A stretch of 64,000 nucleotides of DNA. It comes from Nitrosomonas sp. Nm34 (GTDB lineage Bacteria; Pseudomonadota; Gammaproteobacteria; Burkholderiales; Nitrosomonadaceae). The translations under genes and the position numbers were made by a program. The notes under the pieces were generated by a model. It worked only from the letters and a program-made list of their open reading frames with translations. It was not told the DNA's origin and did not search any database. The stretch is from assembly GCF_900113925.1 (NCBI RefSeq), contig NZ_FORD01000004.1, forward strand, positions 1 to 64,000, in the 5' to 3' direction. This document shows, one piece after another, positions 47,419-57,142 of the stretch (position 1 is the first letter of the stretch; every line of letters starts with the position of its first letter).

Positions 47419-47613
47419 ATGTATATTTGTGTCTGCAAGGGGGTTACTGATCGTGCCATTCGCGAAGCTGTCAGTCAAGGAGCTGAACGGATGCGCGATC
47501 TGAAAGCTAATCTCGGTATTACCGAGCAGTGTGGCATTTGTGCCTGCCACGCAAAAAGGATACTTGATCAAGCGTTAATGCGAGAAACCCCGGCCCAGCC
47601 TCCTGTCACCTGA
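47419..47613 (+). CDS. bfd: Bacterioferritin-associated ferredoxin Bfd
   Basis: A 64-residue [2Fe-2S] protein that reduces ferric iron in bacterioferritin to release it. The four cluster cysteines are in [11 protein letters not shown] (Cys4, Cys6) and [13 protein letters not shown] (CxxC spacing as in Bfd). Length matches the family. It lies 41 bp before bfr, so the pair acts together in iron mobilisation. Confidence 0.95.
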   Translation: MYICVCKGVTDRAIREAVSQGAERMRDLKANLGITEQCGICACHAKRILDQALMRETPAQPPVT

Positions 47614-47654
47614 ACCTACCAGTTCCTACGAATCAACCGTCTAAGGAGACAACT

Positions 47655-48119
47655 ATGAAAGGGAACGCAGACATTATTAATTGGTTAAATCGTCAGTTAT
47701 TGCATGAACTAACTGCGATCAATCAGTATTTCCTTCATGCCCGGATGTACAAAAACTGGGGATTCAATCAACTCGGCGAGCATGAATATAACGAATCGAT
47801 CGAAGAGATGAAGCATGCTGACAAACTCATTGAGCGTATTTTGTTTCTGGATGGGCTACCTAATTTACAGGACCTGGAGAAGCTTTTGATCGGTGAATCA
47901 CCCCAGGAATGTGTGATGTGTGATCTCACGTTGGAAAATACCTCACGGCAAACGCTGCTCGCTGCGATTGCTGCCTGTGAAACTGCTCAGGATTATGTTT
48001 CGCGGGAAATTTTTGAACATATTCTTGAAGATACTGAAGAACATATCGATTGGCTGGAAACACAATTAGATGTCATGCAAAAGGTGGGTAGTCAGAACTG
48101 GCTACAAAGTCAAATGTAA
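47655..48119 (+). CDS. bfr: Bacterioferritin
   Basis: A 154-residue haem-binding iron storage protein, 24-mer. Ferroxidase ligands lie in [22 protein letters not shown] and [20 protein letters not shown] (with the haem-ligand Met52-type residue in EEMKHA), and later [30 protein letters not shown] gives a strong ribosome binding site. A hairpin starts 10 bp after the stop. Confidence 0.96.
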   Translation: MKGNADIINWLNRQLLHELTAINQYFLHARMYKNWGFNQLGEHEYNESIEEMKHADKLIERILFLDGLPNLQDLEKLLIGESPQECVMCDLTLENTSRQTLLAAIAACETAQDYVSREIFEHILEDTEEHIDWLETQLDVMQKVGSQNWLQSQM

Positions 48120-48129
48120 ATTTTGTTCT

Positions 48130-48154
48130 GTCGCTGGTATAAAACACCAGCGAC
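48130..48154 (+). terminator. Hairpin after bfr
   Basis: GTCGCTGGT, loop ATAAAAC, ACCAGCGAC: a perfect 9-bp stem 10 bp past the bfr stop. Lacks a T tract but may still mark the transcript end. Confidence 0.5.
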
Positions 48155-48544
48155 CTTCCAGCCAGCCAGCCTCTCCTCCTCCCAGGCAAGCCAGCCAATC
48201 CTCTTGACTGACTCGAACAGAAAATTAAGCTGTAAAGACTCCAATGGATATCCTGTAGAGCAAGGATCAATTCGTGGCTTAACCGCCCGTCCCATATGCA
48301 CTGGTTCATAAGAAAATCTGAGAACGATCTCAGGCAATGGCGAGGGGTTTGACGAAAATCCCTGATTTTACGCTAATCACTTCTAATTTCACTCAACCTT
48401 AGCAAAATCAACCACCACCCAAAATTGAGTGACTCAAGCATTTTCCAGTTCACTTTGATATTGGTGCATGGAAAAATTCGCATTGTGGGAGCAGGCAAGC
48501 TCTTCCTTTTTCACAAAAACGAGAAAAACACTGCATAAGATCTC

Positions 48545-48644
48545 ATTCCATTTCCAAATCAAACATGGCGCAAAGGTGAGCCGCAGACAGTATCCATAAT
48601 ACGGCAAGGTGAAGCCGACAAAATCAGTTTTGATTTAGTGGAAT
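48545..48644 (-). repeat. Repeat A, copy 14
   Basis: About 100 bp, ATTCCATTTCCAAATCAAAC ... TTTTGATTTAGTGGAAT (about four bases missing in the right arm). Confidence 0.9.
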
Positions 48645-48771
48645 AATGGAAAAAATGCGACAATAGTTTAAAGATAACCCGACTTCATTCCCCATGATGA
48701 ATGCACGTTGCAGTGATTCATCATCCATATCGATTGTCTCACACCATGAGCCTATTAGAGGGAGATGGTAA

Positions 48772-49908
48772 ATGAAAGGAATTCTGAAACTTGCCTTTAA
48801 GCTTCTTGTAAATGACAAGGGTAAATATGCCGCCTTATTGGTGGGAATTACTTTTGCCGTATTTCTCATGGTCCAGATGACATCCATTTTTTCTGGAATT
48901 CTTGCCAAGGCTTCCTCAACGGTTATTAATCTGGGAGCTAAAGTATGGGTACTGGATCCCGCCGTCAATAATGTTGCCAACAGCATCCCGATGCCGGATT
49001 ATGTGCTTAATGCCGTTCGCAGCATTGATGGCGTCGAATATGCTGTCCCGATGTATTCTGGCGGCGCGTTAGTCAAGCTTAAAAGTGGAGTCTTTCAATC
49101 GGTCACTATTTTAGGGTTGGATGATAACAGTCTAGTCGGCCGCCCCGAGCTTATCGAGGGGGGGATTGAGGATATCTATGCTGAGAATGCCTTTATCGTT
49201 GTTGATGATGCAGAAATTGCCAAACTGGAACATCCCCGTATAGGCACAGAATTTGAGCTGAACGATCATCGCGGCGTTATCGTGGGCATCGCTAAGGTAG
49301 CCAGCAGCGGATTGTTCGGAATTCCAACTCTTTATACCACATACAGTAAAGCGATTCAGTATATCCCATCAACACGATTCACCATTGCCTTTATTCTCGT
49401 AGAACCGAAAAGTAGAGACGCAATTCCCCATATTCAGCATCAAGTGAAACAGCTGGGATATGAGGCACTCACTGAAGAAGACTTCATGCAAAAAATTTCC
49501 AATTACTACAAATATAAAACAGGGCTCGGAACCAATATTTTCATCATGACGATTGTGAGCTTCCTGGTCGGTTTGTCAATCTCAGGGCAAACATTTTATA
49601 CCTTCATCCTCGAAAACCTCGAAAAATTTGGTGCATTAAAAGCGATCGGTATCAAGGGAAAGGAACTCGTTTATATGATTCTTTTTCAAGCTGGACTGGC
49701 AGCGGTAATTGGATATGGATTAGGAGTGGGCTTTTGTACACTTATTATCACAATCGCCAAACTCAAAGTCCCCGATTATTCCGCCAATATCACCTTTACC
49801 ACCTTGGGTTTTGCGTTTGTAATGGTTCTCATCATCGCAATAATTTCAAGTTATATTGGGATAAGAAAGGTATTAAAGATTGAGCCTTTCGATATTTTTA
49901 GAGGTTGA
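48772..49908 (+). CDS. ABC exporter permease (FtsX/DevC-like)
   Basis: A 378-residue MacB/FtsX-type permease. One N-terminal membrane helix (KYAALLVGITFAVFLMVQM), a large periplasmic domain (about 45-260) and three C-terminal helices with the conserved FGALKAIGIKGKELVYMILFQAGLAAVIGYGLGVG. It works with the ATPase and adaptor encoded next; the arrangement permease-ATPase-adaptor resembles DevBCA exporters. Ribosome binding site GGGAGATG. First gene of the operon. Confidence 0.9.
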   Translation: MKGILKLAFKLLVNDKGKYAALLVGITFAVFLMVQMTSIFSGILAKASSTVINLGAKVWVLDPAVNNVANSIPMPDYVLNAVRSIDGVEYAVPMYSGGALVKLKSGVFQSVTILGLDDNSLVGRPELIEGGIEDIYAENAFIVVDDAEIAKLEHPRIGTEFELNDHRGVIVGIAKVASSGLFGIPTLYTTYSKAIQYIPSTRFTIAFILVEPKSRDAIPHIQHQVKQLGYEALTEEDFMQKISNYYKYKTGLGTNIFIMTIVSFLVGLSISGQTFYTFILENLEKFGALKAIGIKGKELVYMILFQAGLAAVIGYGLGVGFCTLIITIAKLKVPDYSANITFTTLGFAFVMVLIIAIISSYIGIRKVLKIEPFDIFRG

Positions 49909-50054
49909 ATCAAACTGACTTCAAAATCGGATAGTCAAACTATAGCCCGTAGAATGAATAGATGTAATGATGGAAATGCTATCTTGTCAGATGGCGCGGC
50001 CATAAGCATTACCTGACTTCATCATTGCAATTTAATCAACCAGATAATGACGTG

Positions 50055-50747
50055 ATGCCCGCGATCTCTGCTAATGAATTAACGAAATGGTTTGGTGAAG
50101 GTGATCTCAGAACCTTTGCGGTAAAAGAAGTCAGTTTCGAAGCTTATTTCGGTGAAATATTATTTATTGTAGGCCCATCAGGAAGTGGAAAGACGACATT
50201 ATTGAGTATGATCTCTGGTATTTTGCGTCCAAACTCCGGAACGGTAGCGATCGAGGGTGTGGATATCTGGAAACTCAGTGCTGATCAGATTGCCGAATTC
50301 CGGTTAAATAAAGTGGGTTTCGTTTTTCAGGATTATCATCTCTTTCCACGACTCACTACCGCTGAAAATGTGGCTATTCCTCTCATTCTTAAGAAACAGG
50401 ACTGGGATGAATCCCTCAAAAAAGCAGCCCATTACTTAGAGATTGTAGGACTTAAAAATAAGGCGGAGCTTCCGCCGGTCAAGTTGAGTGGAGGGGAGCA
50501 GCAACGTGTTGCCTTAGCCAGAGCGTTGGTCAGTCAACCGGATCTAATGATCTTTGATGAGCCCACTGCTTCGCTGGATGGGGATACGGGGCGGCGCATC
50601 ATGGATTTTGTAAAAAATAACATCCTCACGGACAAGCGGTGTATTTTGATTGTTACTCACGATAGTCGTATTTTTGAGTATGCCGATAGGATGATGAGGA
50701 TGGAGGATGGCAAACTTGTCGGTATCGAGAAAGGGAGAAATGATTGA
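50055..50747 (+). CDS. ABC exporter ATPase (LolD/MacB/DevA-like)
   Basis: A 230-residue ATP-binding subunit. Walker A GPSGSGKTT, Q-loop FVFQDYHLF, signature LSGGEQQRVALARAL, Walker B LMIFDEPTASLD and H-loop VTHDSRI are all intact. ATG 50055 is taken as start; a TTG at 50025 would add ten residues, and neither has a clear ribosome binding site. Its stop overlaps the next start. It energises the FtsX-type permease. Confidence 0.93.
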   Translation: MPAISANELTKWFGEGDLRTFAVKEVSFEAYFGEILFIVGPSGSGKTTLLSMISGILRPNSGTVAIEGVDIWKLSADQIAEFRLNKVGFVFQDYHLFPRLTTAENVAIPLILKKQDWDESLKKAAHYLEIVGLKNKAELPPVKLSGGEQQRVALARALVSQPDLMIFDEPTASLDGDTGRRIMDFVKNNILTDKRCILIVTHDSRIFEYADRMMRMEDGKLVGIEKGRND

Positions 50748-51832
50748 AAAACCAGATCATTATCGTCATTGCATTATGTGGGGTAATTGCTGGTTGGGTG
50801 AGCGCCTATTTATTCGGTATCCAAAAGAAACCGCAACCACCCGTTTTCAATCCAGCACCGAATCCTTATGCCAAGGGGATTTACTCGACAGGCATTATCG
50901 AAAGCTATCAATCAGCAGGTGAAAATATCAATCTTTATCCAGAGGTTGCTGGCGTTATTACTCAAATTCTGGTGGCTGAAGGACAAACTGTCAAACAAGG
51001 AGAGCCTTTGCTGCAAATAGATGATTCCATTCAACGCGCCACAGTGGAGCAACAACATGCACAAGCTGAAGCAGCCTTGGCGCTACTGGAGGCATTAAAA
51101 GCGCAACCGAGAAAGGAAGTTCTAGCAGTTTCTAAAGCACAGCTTGATTTTGCGAGAGCAAACCTGAAAACTACCGAAGCACAATTAGAAAAACTGCGAA
51201 ACTCTTATGAGCTGGATCCGAGATCAGTCAGCAAGGATAGCCTGGATAATGCCATCAATGCAACCAAGGTTGCCAAAACCAGTCTCGAGATTGCTCAAAA
51301 AAACTACAATCTGACCAAAGCAGGCGCATGGAGTTACGACATTCAGAATCAGGAGCGTCAGTACATCGCGTTAACCAAAACTTATCAAGCTGGCGGCGCC
51401 CTGCTGGCAAAATATACGATCAGAGCACCGGTCAATGGTGTCATTATGTCAATACGAGCAACAATAGGTAACTTTATTTCACCCCAGGGCGTCTATGATA
51501 CCTATACAGAAAGTTTCAAACCGGTTGTGGTGATGGGTAATTCAGAAAACAGCCTGGCCGTAAGATGCTATGTCGATGAGATTCTGATTCACCGACTGCC
51601 AGATGTTTCGGGGATGGATGCGCAAATGTTCATTCGCGGCACTGATATTCGTATTCCGTTACAATTCAGCCGTTTGCAGCCTTATGTTTCGCCAAAGATC
51701 CAGTTATCGAACCAACGAACTGAGCGGGTTGACGTCAGGGTATTACCGGTACTTTTTCGTTTTGAAAGACCAAAAGATATTCAATTGTACCCAGGTCAGC
51801 TAGTGGATGTTTATATTCGGGCAAGTAAGTAG
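50744..51832 (+). CDS. HlyD-family periplasmic adaptor (DevB-like)
   Basis: A 362-residue membrane-fusion protein. Starts at TTG inside the overlap TTGA with the ATPase stop, with GGGAG six bases upstream. N-terminal anchor helix, biotinyl-lipoyl-like half (INLYPEVAGVITQILVAEGQTVKQGEPLLQID), alpha-hairpin (about 100-215) and the second half-motif (YTIRAPVNGVIMSIRATIGNFIS). It bridges the inner-membrane ABC pump to the outer-membrane factor encoded next. Confidence 0.92.
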   Translation: MKNQIIIVIALCGVIAGWVSAYLFGIQKKPQPPVFNPAPNPYAKGIYSTGIIESYQSAGENINLYPEVAGVITQILVAEGQTVKQGEPLLQIDDSIQRATVEQQHAQAEAALALLEALKAQPRKEVLAVSKAQLDFARANLKTTEAQLEKLRNSYELDPRSVSKDSLDNAINATKVAKTSLEIAQKNYNLTKAGAWSYDIQNQERQYIALTKTYQAGGALLAKYTIRAPVNGVIMSIRATIGNFISPQGVYDTYTESFKPVVVMGNSENSLAVRCYVDEILIHRLPDVSGMDAQMFIRGTDIRIPLQFSRLQPYVSPKIQLSNQRTERVDVRVLPVLFRFERPKDIQLYPGQLVDVYIRASK

Positions 51833-52023
51833 TGCTATACAAAGAGGTAGCGCTTTTTCACTAATGCATGCTGATAGCCCTATTTTGATTACACGAGCTA
51901 CAGTAGAAGAAATACCACTAAATCATCTGCAATGTACAAGAAAGAATAAAACGTGAAAAATCACGATAATGAGTGATAGTTTTTGATAAAAAGTACATAC
52001 GCCGGAGAAACAAGGAGCTGTGA

Positions 52024-53574
52024 ATGGATGAACATCTCTTTCATGCCAATGCAAAATATATATTGGCCAGATTGTCAGCAGTCTGGTTACTGACAGCTAC
52101 CGGTTGTGCTGTTGGCCCGGACTTTGTCCGCCCGCAACCACCAGAGACCGAGCGCTATGTTCCAGGTAAACCACTACAAGAAACTGTTTCAGCAGATGGG
52201 CAGATACAGTATTTTGAACAAGGCGCTGAAATTGCAGCCGATTGGTGGCAGTTATTCCATTCCCCCAAATTAGACGCGCTGGTAAAAGAAGCCATCGCCA
52301 ACAACCCAACTCTAGAATCAGCACAGGCCAGCTTGCAGCAAAGTCAAGATAATTTACAAGCAGGGTATGGTGTTTTTTTTCCTCAGATTGATCTCGGAGG
52401 AACGGCAAGTCGCCAGAAATTCTCGGCTGCTCGCTTCGGGAGCCCTGTTAGCAGTACTTTTAACCTCTTCACACTATCAGCCAGCGTCAGTTACGCGCTA
52501 GACGTATTTGGCGCTCAGCGGCGTACTGTCGAGGCCCTCGGTGCCAGCAGGGATATGCAGCATTATACGGTTATCGCTACTTATTTGACGCTGATTGGCA
52601 ATATTGTAAATACTGTGATTGCCCGGGCTGGTTACGAAGCTCAGATTCAAACAACTCAGCAATTGATTGAATCACAGCGAGAGCAAGTTAAGCTGACCGA
52701 ATCCCAGACGCAAGCTGGTATCATTGAGTATGAAAAGCTGGTCAACTTGAGATTACAGCTTGAGGTGCTCGAGTCCTCTCTCCCCCGGCTCGTGCAAAAG
52801 CGCAGCCAGGCCGAGCACCTGCTTGCTACATTGATCGGCCAGTTTCCAGGAGAACATGAATTTGAGGAGATTGATTTGGCTGACCTCTCGTTACCAACCA
52901 ATCTGCCCATATCGCTTCCTTCGAGCTTAGTACGGCAACGCCCTGACATTCTATTGGCTGAGGCTCAATTACATCAGAGCAGTGCCAATATTGGTATCGC
53001 TACCGCAGCGATGTTTCCTTCTTTTACAATAAATGGTACTTATGGACAAAACAATAGAAATCTGCTGGATATTTTTTTAAGTAGCGGTAACTTCTGGAGT
53101 ATTGGCACCAACTTTGTTGCCCCATTATTTCATGGCGGTACTTTATGGTTTCAGCGTAAAGCAGCTATCGATGCCTTTCAGCAATCGCGTGCGCAATACC
53201 GCCAAACGACACTGGACGCTTTAGCGCAAGTAGCTGATGTTTTACTGGCATTGAAATATGATGCTGAAGCGCTGCAGCATCAGTCACAAGAGCTTCATTT
53301 AGCGCAAGAAAGAATGCATCTGATGCAGGCTAATTATCAGGCCGGTCTCGTTAATTACCAACAAGTATCCATTGCAGAGAGTCAGTACTTTCAGAGCAAG
53401 TTAAATTACCTACAAACATTAGCACTTCGTTTCCAAGATACGGCTGCCTTATTTGTCGCATTAGGTGGCGGTTGGTGGAACATAGAAGAAAAAACACGAT
53501 CACCACGAGATGATGAAATATTATTTGATGTTAAGTTATCAGAAGAAGAAACTGATAAAGTAAAAACCGATTAA
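52024..53574 (+). CDS. NodT-family outer-membrane efflux lipoprotein
   Basis: A 516-residue TolC-like channel of the NodT/OprM type: lipobox ATGC, then the hallmark AVGPDFVRPQPPETERY, two OEP repeats of long helices and beta strands (SLVRQRPDILLAEAQLHQSSANIGIATAAMFPSFTING). It contains a charged C-terminal extension (LFDVKLSEEETDKVKTD). Ribosome binding site AAGGAGCTG. Last gene of the four-gene exporter operon; a complete tripartite ABC pump is therefore encoded. Export substrate unknown. Confidence 0.93.
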   Translation: MDEHLFHANAKYILARLSAVWLLTATGCAVGPDFVRPQPPETERYVPGKPLQETVSADGQIQYFEQGAEIAADWWQLFHSPKLDALVKEAIANNPTLESAQASLQQSQDNLQAGYGVFFPQIDLGGTASRQKFSAARFGSPVSSTFNLFTLSASVSYALDVFGAQRRTVEALGASRDMQHYTVIATYLTLIGNIVNTVIARAGYEAQIQTTQQLIESQREQVKLTESQTQAGIIEYEKLVNLRLQLEVLESSLPRLVQKRSQAEHLLATLIGQFPGEHEFEEIDLADLSLPTNLPISLPSSLVRQRPDILLAEAQLHQSSANIGIATAAMFPSFTINGTYGQNNRNLLDIFLSSGNFWSIGTNFVAPLFHGGTLWFQRKAAIDAFQQSRAQYRQTTLDALAQVADVLLALKYDAEALQHQSQELHLAQERMHLMQANYQAGLVNYQQVSIAESQYFQSKLNYLQTLALRFQDTAALFVALGGGWWNIEEKTRSPRDDEILFDVKLSEEETDKVKTD

Positions 53575-53653
53575 AGACGGTGGAGAAGATAGATAAAAGA
53601 GTAATGGGTATTTCTTTTATTTTTTAAAAAAATCCATTCAAGCTTAAAAAGAC

Positions 53654-54700
53654 TTATAGGCTCAACAGTTTCCAGGAAACATTTTCACCTGCTCGCAACG
53701 GAACCAGCTTTCCTTCCCCAAATTCCAGGCATTGAGGTATTTTCCAGCTTTCCTTGATCAAGGTAATATGATTGGTATTACGCGGCAAACCATAAAAATC
53801 CGCACCATGAAAGCTGGTAAATGCTTCCAGCTTATCGAGCGCACCTGCTTGCTCAAAAGCCTCTGCGTAAAATTCAATCGCTGCATGGGCAGTATAAATG
53901 CCCGCACAACCACAAGCACTTTCCTTACTCGATATGGGATGCGGCGCGCTATCAGTACCCAGAAAAAATTTTGCATCGCCGCTGGTCGCAGCCCCAATCA
54001 AGGCAAGGCGGTGAGTTTCTCGTTTCAGAACGGGCAAACAATAATGATGGGGGTGGAGACCGCCTGCAAGCAGGACATTACGATTAAGCAGCAAATGATG
54101 TGCAGTAATTGTGGCAGCAAGGTTGTTTGGAGCTGCACGCACAAACTCGACTGCTTCACGCGTCGTGATATGCTCAAATACGATGCGCAGCCCTGGAAAA
54201 CGTTGTATCAGCGGCTGCAGTACCTGATCGATAAAAACGCTTTCTCGATCAAACACATCGATATCAGGGTCAGTCACCTCGCCATGCACCAACAGGGGCA
54301 TGCCAAGCTGCTCCATGCTTTCTAAAGTTTTAGAGCACCTGGCAAGATCCGTCACACCGGCATCGGAATTAGTCGTCGCACCAGCAGGATAGAGTTTGAC
54401 TGCATGCACTATGCCGCTCTCTTTAGCCCGTCTGATTTCAGCTGGAGGCGTATTGTCAGTCAGATAAAGCGTCATAAGCGGTTCGAAACGTCCCTGCAGC
54501 GTTTTCGGCAAAGCTGCCAGAATACGCGCCCGATAGGCTGCTGCCATCTCAACAGTCACAATCGGTGGTCTGAGATTCGGCATGATGATCGCTCGGGCAA
54601 ACTGTCGAGCAGTATCAGCTAACACATCCTGCATTGGTTTGCCATCACGCACATGCAAATGCCAATCATCAGGGCGGGTAAATATTAGAGTAGTTTGCAT
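53654..54700 (-). CDS. pyrC: Dihydroorotase
   Basis: A 348-residue type II dihydroorotase that closes carbamoyl-aspartate to dihydroorotate in pyrimidine synthesis. Metal ligands His14 and His16 in [10 protein letters not shown], the carbamylated Lys in [14 protein letters not shown], then LVHGEV, FEHITT and FLGTDSAPH. Full length. It is seven bases downstream of rsmI and probably co-transcribed with it. Confidence 0.97.
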   Translation of the reverse strand: MQTTLIFTRPDDWHLHVRDGKPMQDVLADTARQFARAIIMPNLRPPIVTVEMAAAYRARILAALPKTLQGRFEPLMTLYLTDNTPPAEIRRAKESGIVHAVKLYPAGATTNSDAGVTDLARCSKTLESMEQLGMPLLVHGEVTDPDIDVFDRESVFIDQVLQPLIQRFPGLRIVFEHITTREAVEFVRAAPNNLAATITAHHLLLNRNVLLAGGLHPHHYCLPVLKRETHRLALIGAATSGDAKFFLGTDSAPHPISSKESACGCAGIYTAHAAIEFYAEAFEQAGALDKLEAFTSFHGADFYGLPRNTNHITLIKESWKIPQCLEFGEGKLVPLRAGENVSWKLLSL

Positions 54701-54707
54701 AAAAGTC

Positions 54708-55580
54708 TCATGAATCCTTTGATTGCTTGGTTAACGCTTCTTTCTTAGACAAAGCAAACGCATACAGTTTTTTCTTATTGCCACCGGTAATCTCGGCTGC
54801 CAGCTGCACAGCCTGCTTCAGGGGTAAATTTTCCATCAGGATATGCAGTGTATGTTCTGCCTGTTCGGTGATCTGGTTGTCCTTTTCCGTGGCGGCTGGA
54901 GAAAGTAACAATACGAATTCACCTTTTTGCTGATTTTCATCAGATTGCAGCCATGTCAGGGCATGACTCAAATCAGAAGTATAAATGGTTTCAAATAATT
55001 TAGTCAGTTCCCTGACAATGGTTATCTGACGCCGTTCCCCAAACACTGCAATCATATCCATCATACATTCCAGCACGCGATGCGGAGCTTCATGAAAAAT
55101 CAGGGTACAGGAGGTTAAGGATGTCAGTGATGCTAATTTGCGTTTGCGCTCACCGGACTTAGTCGGGAGAAAACCATAAAATAAAAAATGAGGCGCGATA
55201 ATGCCCGAGGCCGATAGCGCACACACAGCTGCATTTGCCCCAGGAATCGGTACCACCCGATAGCCCTGCTCTCTGACATAGTGAATCAACAGCGCACCGG
55301 GATCTGATATGCCGGGGGTGCCGGCATCGGTTACTAAGGCCACCGACTTTTGTGCCGCCAGCATGTTAATGATCTTCTCGGTAGCAGCCCGTTCGTTGTG
55401 TTGATGTAGTGTAATCAGACGGGTATGAATCGTATGAAGCGCCAGTAAGCGTTGGGTGAGATGAATATGCTCAGCTGCAATAACATCCACTGCAGCCAGC
55501 ACATCCAGGGCGCGCAAACTGATATCGCGTAAATTTCCAATCGGTGTGGCAACTACATATAATGTGCTTTTAGTCAGCAT
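54708..55580 (-). CDS. rsmI: 16S rRNA (cytidine-2'-O)-methyltransferase RsmI
   Basis: A 290-residue SAM-dependent enzyme that methylates C1402 of 16S rRNA. Motifs: [68 protein letters not shown] and [10 protein letters not shown]. Start set at ATG 55580 (MLTKSTLYV); the frame is open to 55616 but that part overlaps a repeat A copy. The divergent neighbour yraN is the usual partner of rsmI. Confidence 0.95.
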   Translation of the reverse strand: MLTKSTLYVVATPIGNLRDISLRALDVLAAVDVIAAEHIHLTQRLLALHTIHTRLITLHQHNERAATEKIINMLAAQKSVALVTDAGTPGISDPGALLIHYVREQGYRVVPIPGANAAVCALSASGIIAPHFLFYGFLPTKSGERKRKLASLTSLTSCTLIFHEAPHRVLECMMDMIAVFGERRQITIVRELTKLFETIYTSDLSHALTWLQSDENQQKGEFVLLLSPAATEKDNQITEQAEHTLHILMENLPLKQAVQLAAEITGGNKKKLYAFALSKKEALTKQSKDS

Positions 55581-55601
55581 TCTTGATTCTGGTCGGTTTA
55601 T

Positions 55602-55705
55602 TAACCCATTTCCCAATCATGCATGGCATGAAGGCGAGCTACAGACAGTATAAATATTATGGCAAGGAGAAGCCGAAAAAATTGGGTTTGATGTAGAAAT
55701 GGAAT
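55602..55705 (-). repeat. Repeat A, copy 15 (diverged)
   Basis: TAACCCATTTCCCAATCATG ... GGGTTTGATGTAGAAATGGA. Occupies the rsmI-yraN divergent promoter gap. Confidence 0.8.
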
Positions 55706-55768
55706 GATATTTTCCAATACGAATTGTCGCACATCCTCAACATATAGAGGCTATAAAAACAAGTTATT

Positions 55769-56107
55769 ATGAAAGGATCTGACGCTGAACACTTGGCTGC
55801 CCTGTTTCTGCAGCGCCAACACCTAGTTCTGCTCGAAAAAAACTACCGTTGCCGTTTTGGTGAAATTGATCTCATCATGCAAGAGGGGGCCACCTTAGTC
55901 TTCGTCGAAGTCAGAATGCGATCAAATAATTATTTTGGCGGTGCTGCCGCTAGCATTACGACCAGCAAGCAAAACAAGCTTATCCGTGCTGCCCGGCATT
56001 ATCTATCCCGATTGTACACTACCCCTCCATGTCGATTTGATGCTGTGCTACTGACAGGTCATCATGACCCGGAAATCGAGTGGATCAGGGACGCGTTTGG
56101 CGAATAA
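55769..56107 (+). CDS. yraN: YraN family (UPF0102) nuclease-fold protein
   Basis: A 112-residue protein with a restriction-endonuclease-like fold. Typical segments: GSDAEHLAALFLQRQHLVLLEKNYRCRFGEIDLIMQEGATLVFVEVRMR and a C-terminal FDAVLLTG. The Asp of GEIDLI and the Glu of VEVRMR are candidate catalytic residues. Biological role is unsettled; it is conserved next to rsmI. Confidence 0.93.
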   Translation: MKGSDAEHLAALFLQRQHLVLLEKNYRCRFGEIDLIMQEGATLVFVEVRMRSNNYFGGAAASITTSKQNKLIRAARHYLSRLYTTPPCRFDAVLLTGHHDPEIEWIRDAFGE

Positions 56108-56127
56108 CTCATTATCCTAAGGGCCGT

Positions 56128-56206
56128 TTTTAGACCTTTTTCCTTGCCATAGGATTTATCCTGTCTGCAGCTTGCCCGCACGCCATGTTGGACTGGGAAA
56201 CAGAAT
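56128..56206 (+). repeat. Repeat A, copy 16 (degenerate, left end missing)
   Basis: ccttgccataggatttatcc then tgtctgcagcttgcccgcac then gccatgttggactgggaaac and AGAAT; several substitutions. Confidence 0.65.
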
Positions 56207-56314
56207 AATTCGAATTTTGAATAAAAATTCAATAATTTTTCATATGAAAATATTTATTTACAAGAATTACGTAATTCTGTAATTATTATTTCTATTGAAA
56301 ATTAGAATAAGCCA

Positions 56315-57064
56315 TTACAGATTGATACTGCGTCCGCCATCCACTGCAATGATCTGACCGGTAATAAACGATGCATGCGCGATTAAGAAATAGACTGTGT
56401 TGGCAATATCCTCCGGTTCTCCCATGCGCTTGAGGAGTGTCCTGTCTATGATCTCTTCGCGTAACGATGGGTCAACCCATTCTTCTTCATACTCTGGCCA
56501 CAAAATAGGACCCGGTGCGACACCATTGACGCGAATAAGCGGAGCTAGCTCCAAGGCAAGCGATCGGGTAAGCGCAGCTAATCCACCCTTCGCCGCGTTA
56601 TAAATCACATAGTTTTTCAAAGGCTGTTCCACATGGATATCCACGATATTAACAATACAACCATACCGTTTTTCTAAATAAGGTACGGCTGCCTGGGATA
56701 AAAACAAGGGAGCTTTCAGGTTGCTACCGATTAAATCTATCCAGGCTTGTTCAGTAAATTGACCAACAGGTGTAGAAAAGAAACTGGAAGCATTGTTCAC
56801 CAATGCATCCAGCTTACCGAATCGCCGTACAGTTTCCTTGATCAAATCTGGCAGGCACTCAATATCCAGTAGATCAGCCTGAATTAACTCAACCGAGCCC
56901 GGGCGCATTTGTTCGAGAGTTTGTCGCAACATTTGCGCCTCATTCTGAGAAGAACGATAATGCACCATCAGATTGGCACCCTGTGCATGCAGCTTGCAAC
57001 AAATGGCCGCTCCTACTCGCTTGGCTCCACCCGTAACCAGAATCACTTTATTTTTCAAAGTCAT
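56315..57064 (-). CDS. SDR oxidoreductase, pteridine reductase-like
   Basis: A 249-residue short-chain dehydrogenase. The cofactor motif VTGGAKRVGAAI has the TGxxxRxG form typical of pteridine reductases (FolM/PTR1) rather than the common TGxxxGxG. NNASSF and the catalytic YNAAK (Tyr..Lys) are present. Probably NADPH-dependent reduction of dihydrobiopterin/dihydrofolate. The divergent MidA-type gene shares the promoter gap of 78 bp; this pairing is common in Betaproteobacteria. Confidence 0.85.
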   Translation of the reverse strand: MTLKNKVILVTGGAKRVGAAICCKLHAQGANLMVHYRSSQNEAQMLRQTLEQMRPGSVELIQADLLDIECLPDLIKETVRRFGKLDALVNNASSFFSTPVGQFTEQAWIDLIGSNLKAPLFLSQAAVPYLEKRYGCIVNIVDIHVEQPLKNYVIYNAAKGGLAALTRSLALELAPLIRVNGVAPGPILWPEYEEEWVDPSLREEIIDRTLLKRMGEPEDIANTVYFLIAHASFITGQIIAVDGGRSINL

Positions 57065-57142
57065 TCATTATTCCCCTTTTGCACGCGCTACATTTATAAT
57101 CCCTTTTTCACAATCTACCATAAACAAGGCCGTTCTACTCAT

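Larger units (their letters stand above)
48120..48771. other. Intergenic region downstream of bfr
   Basis: 652 bp without a confident gene. Holds a hairpin (48130-48154), a short CCAGCCAGCC simple repeat, repeat A copy 14 and a TGCGACAA half-site (48656-48663) like the palindromes at 44259/44387, before the ABC exporter operon. Confidence 0.5.

Noticed and set aside
48160..48190. CCAGCCAGCC simple repeat after bfr
   Set aside because: Too short and irregular to be a CRISPR or VNTR; only two to three units.
53732..54325. 197-codon rightward open frame opposite pyrC
   Set aside because: Antisense shadow of a certain gene, with no recognisable domains.
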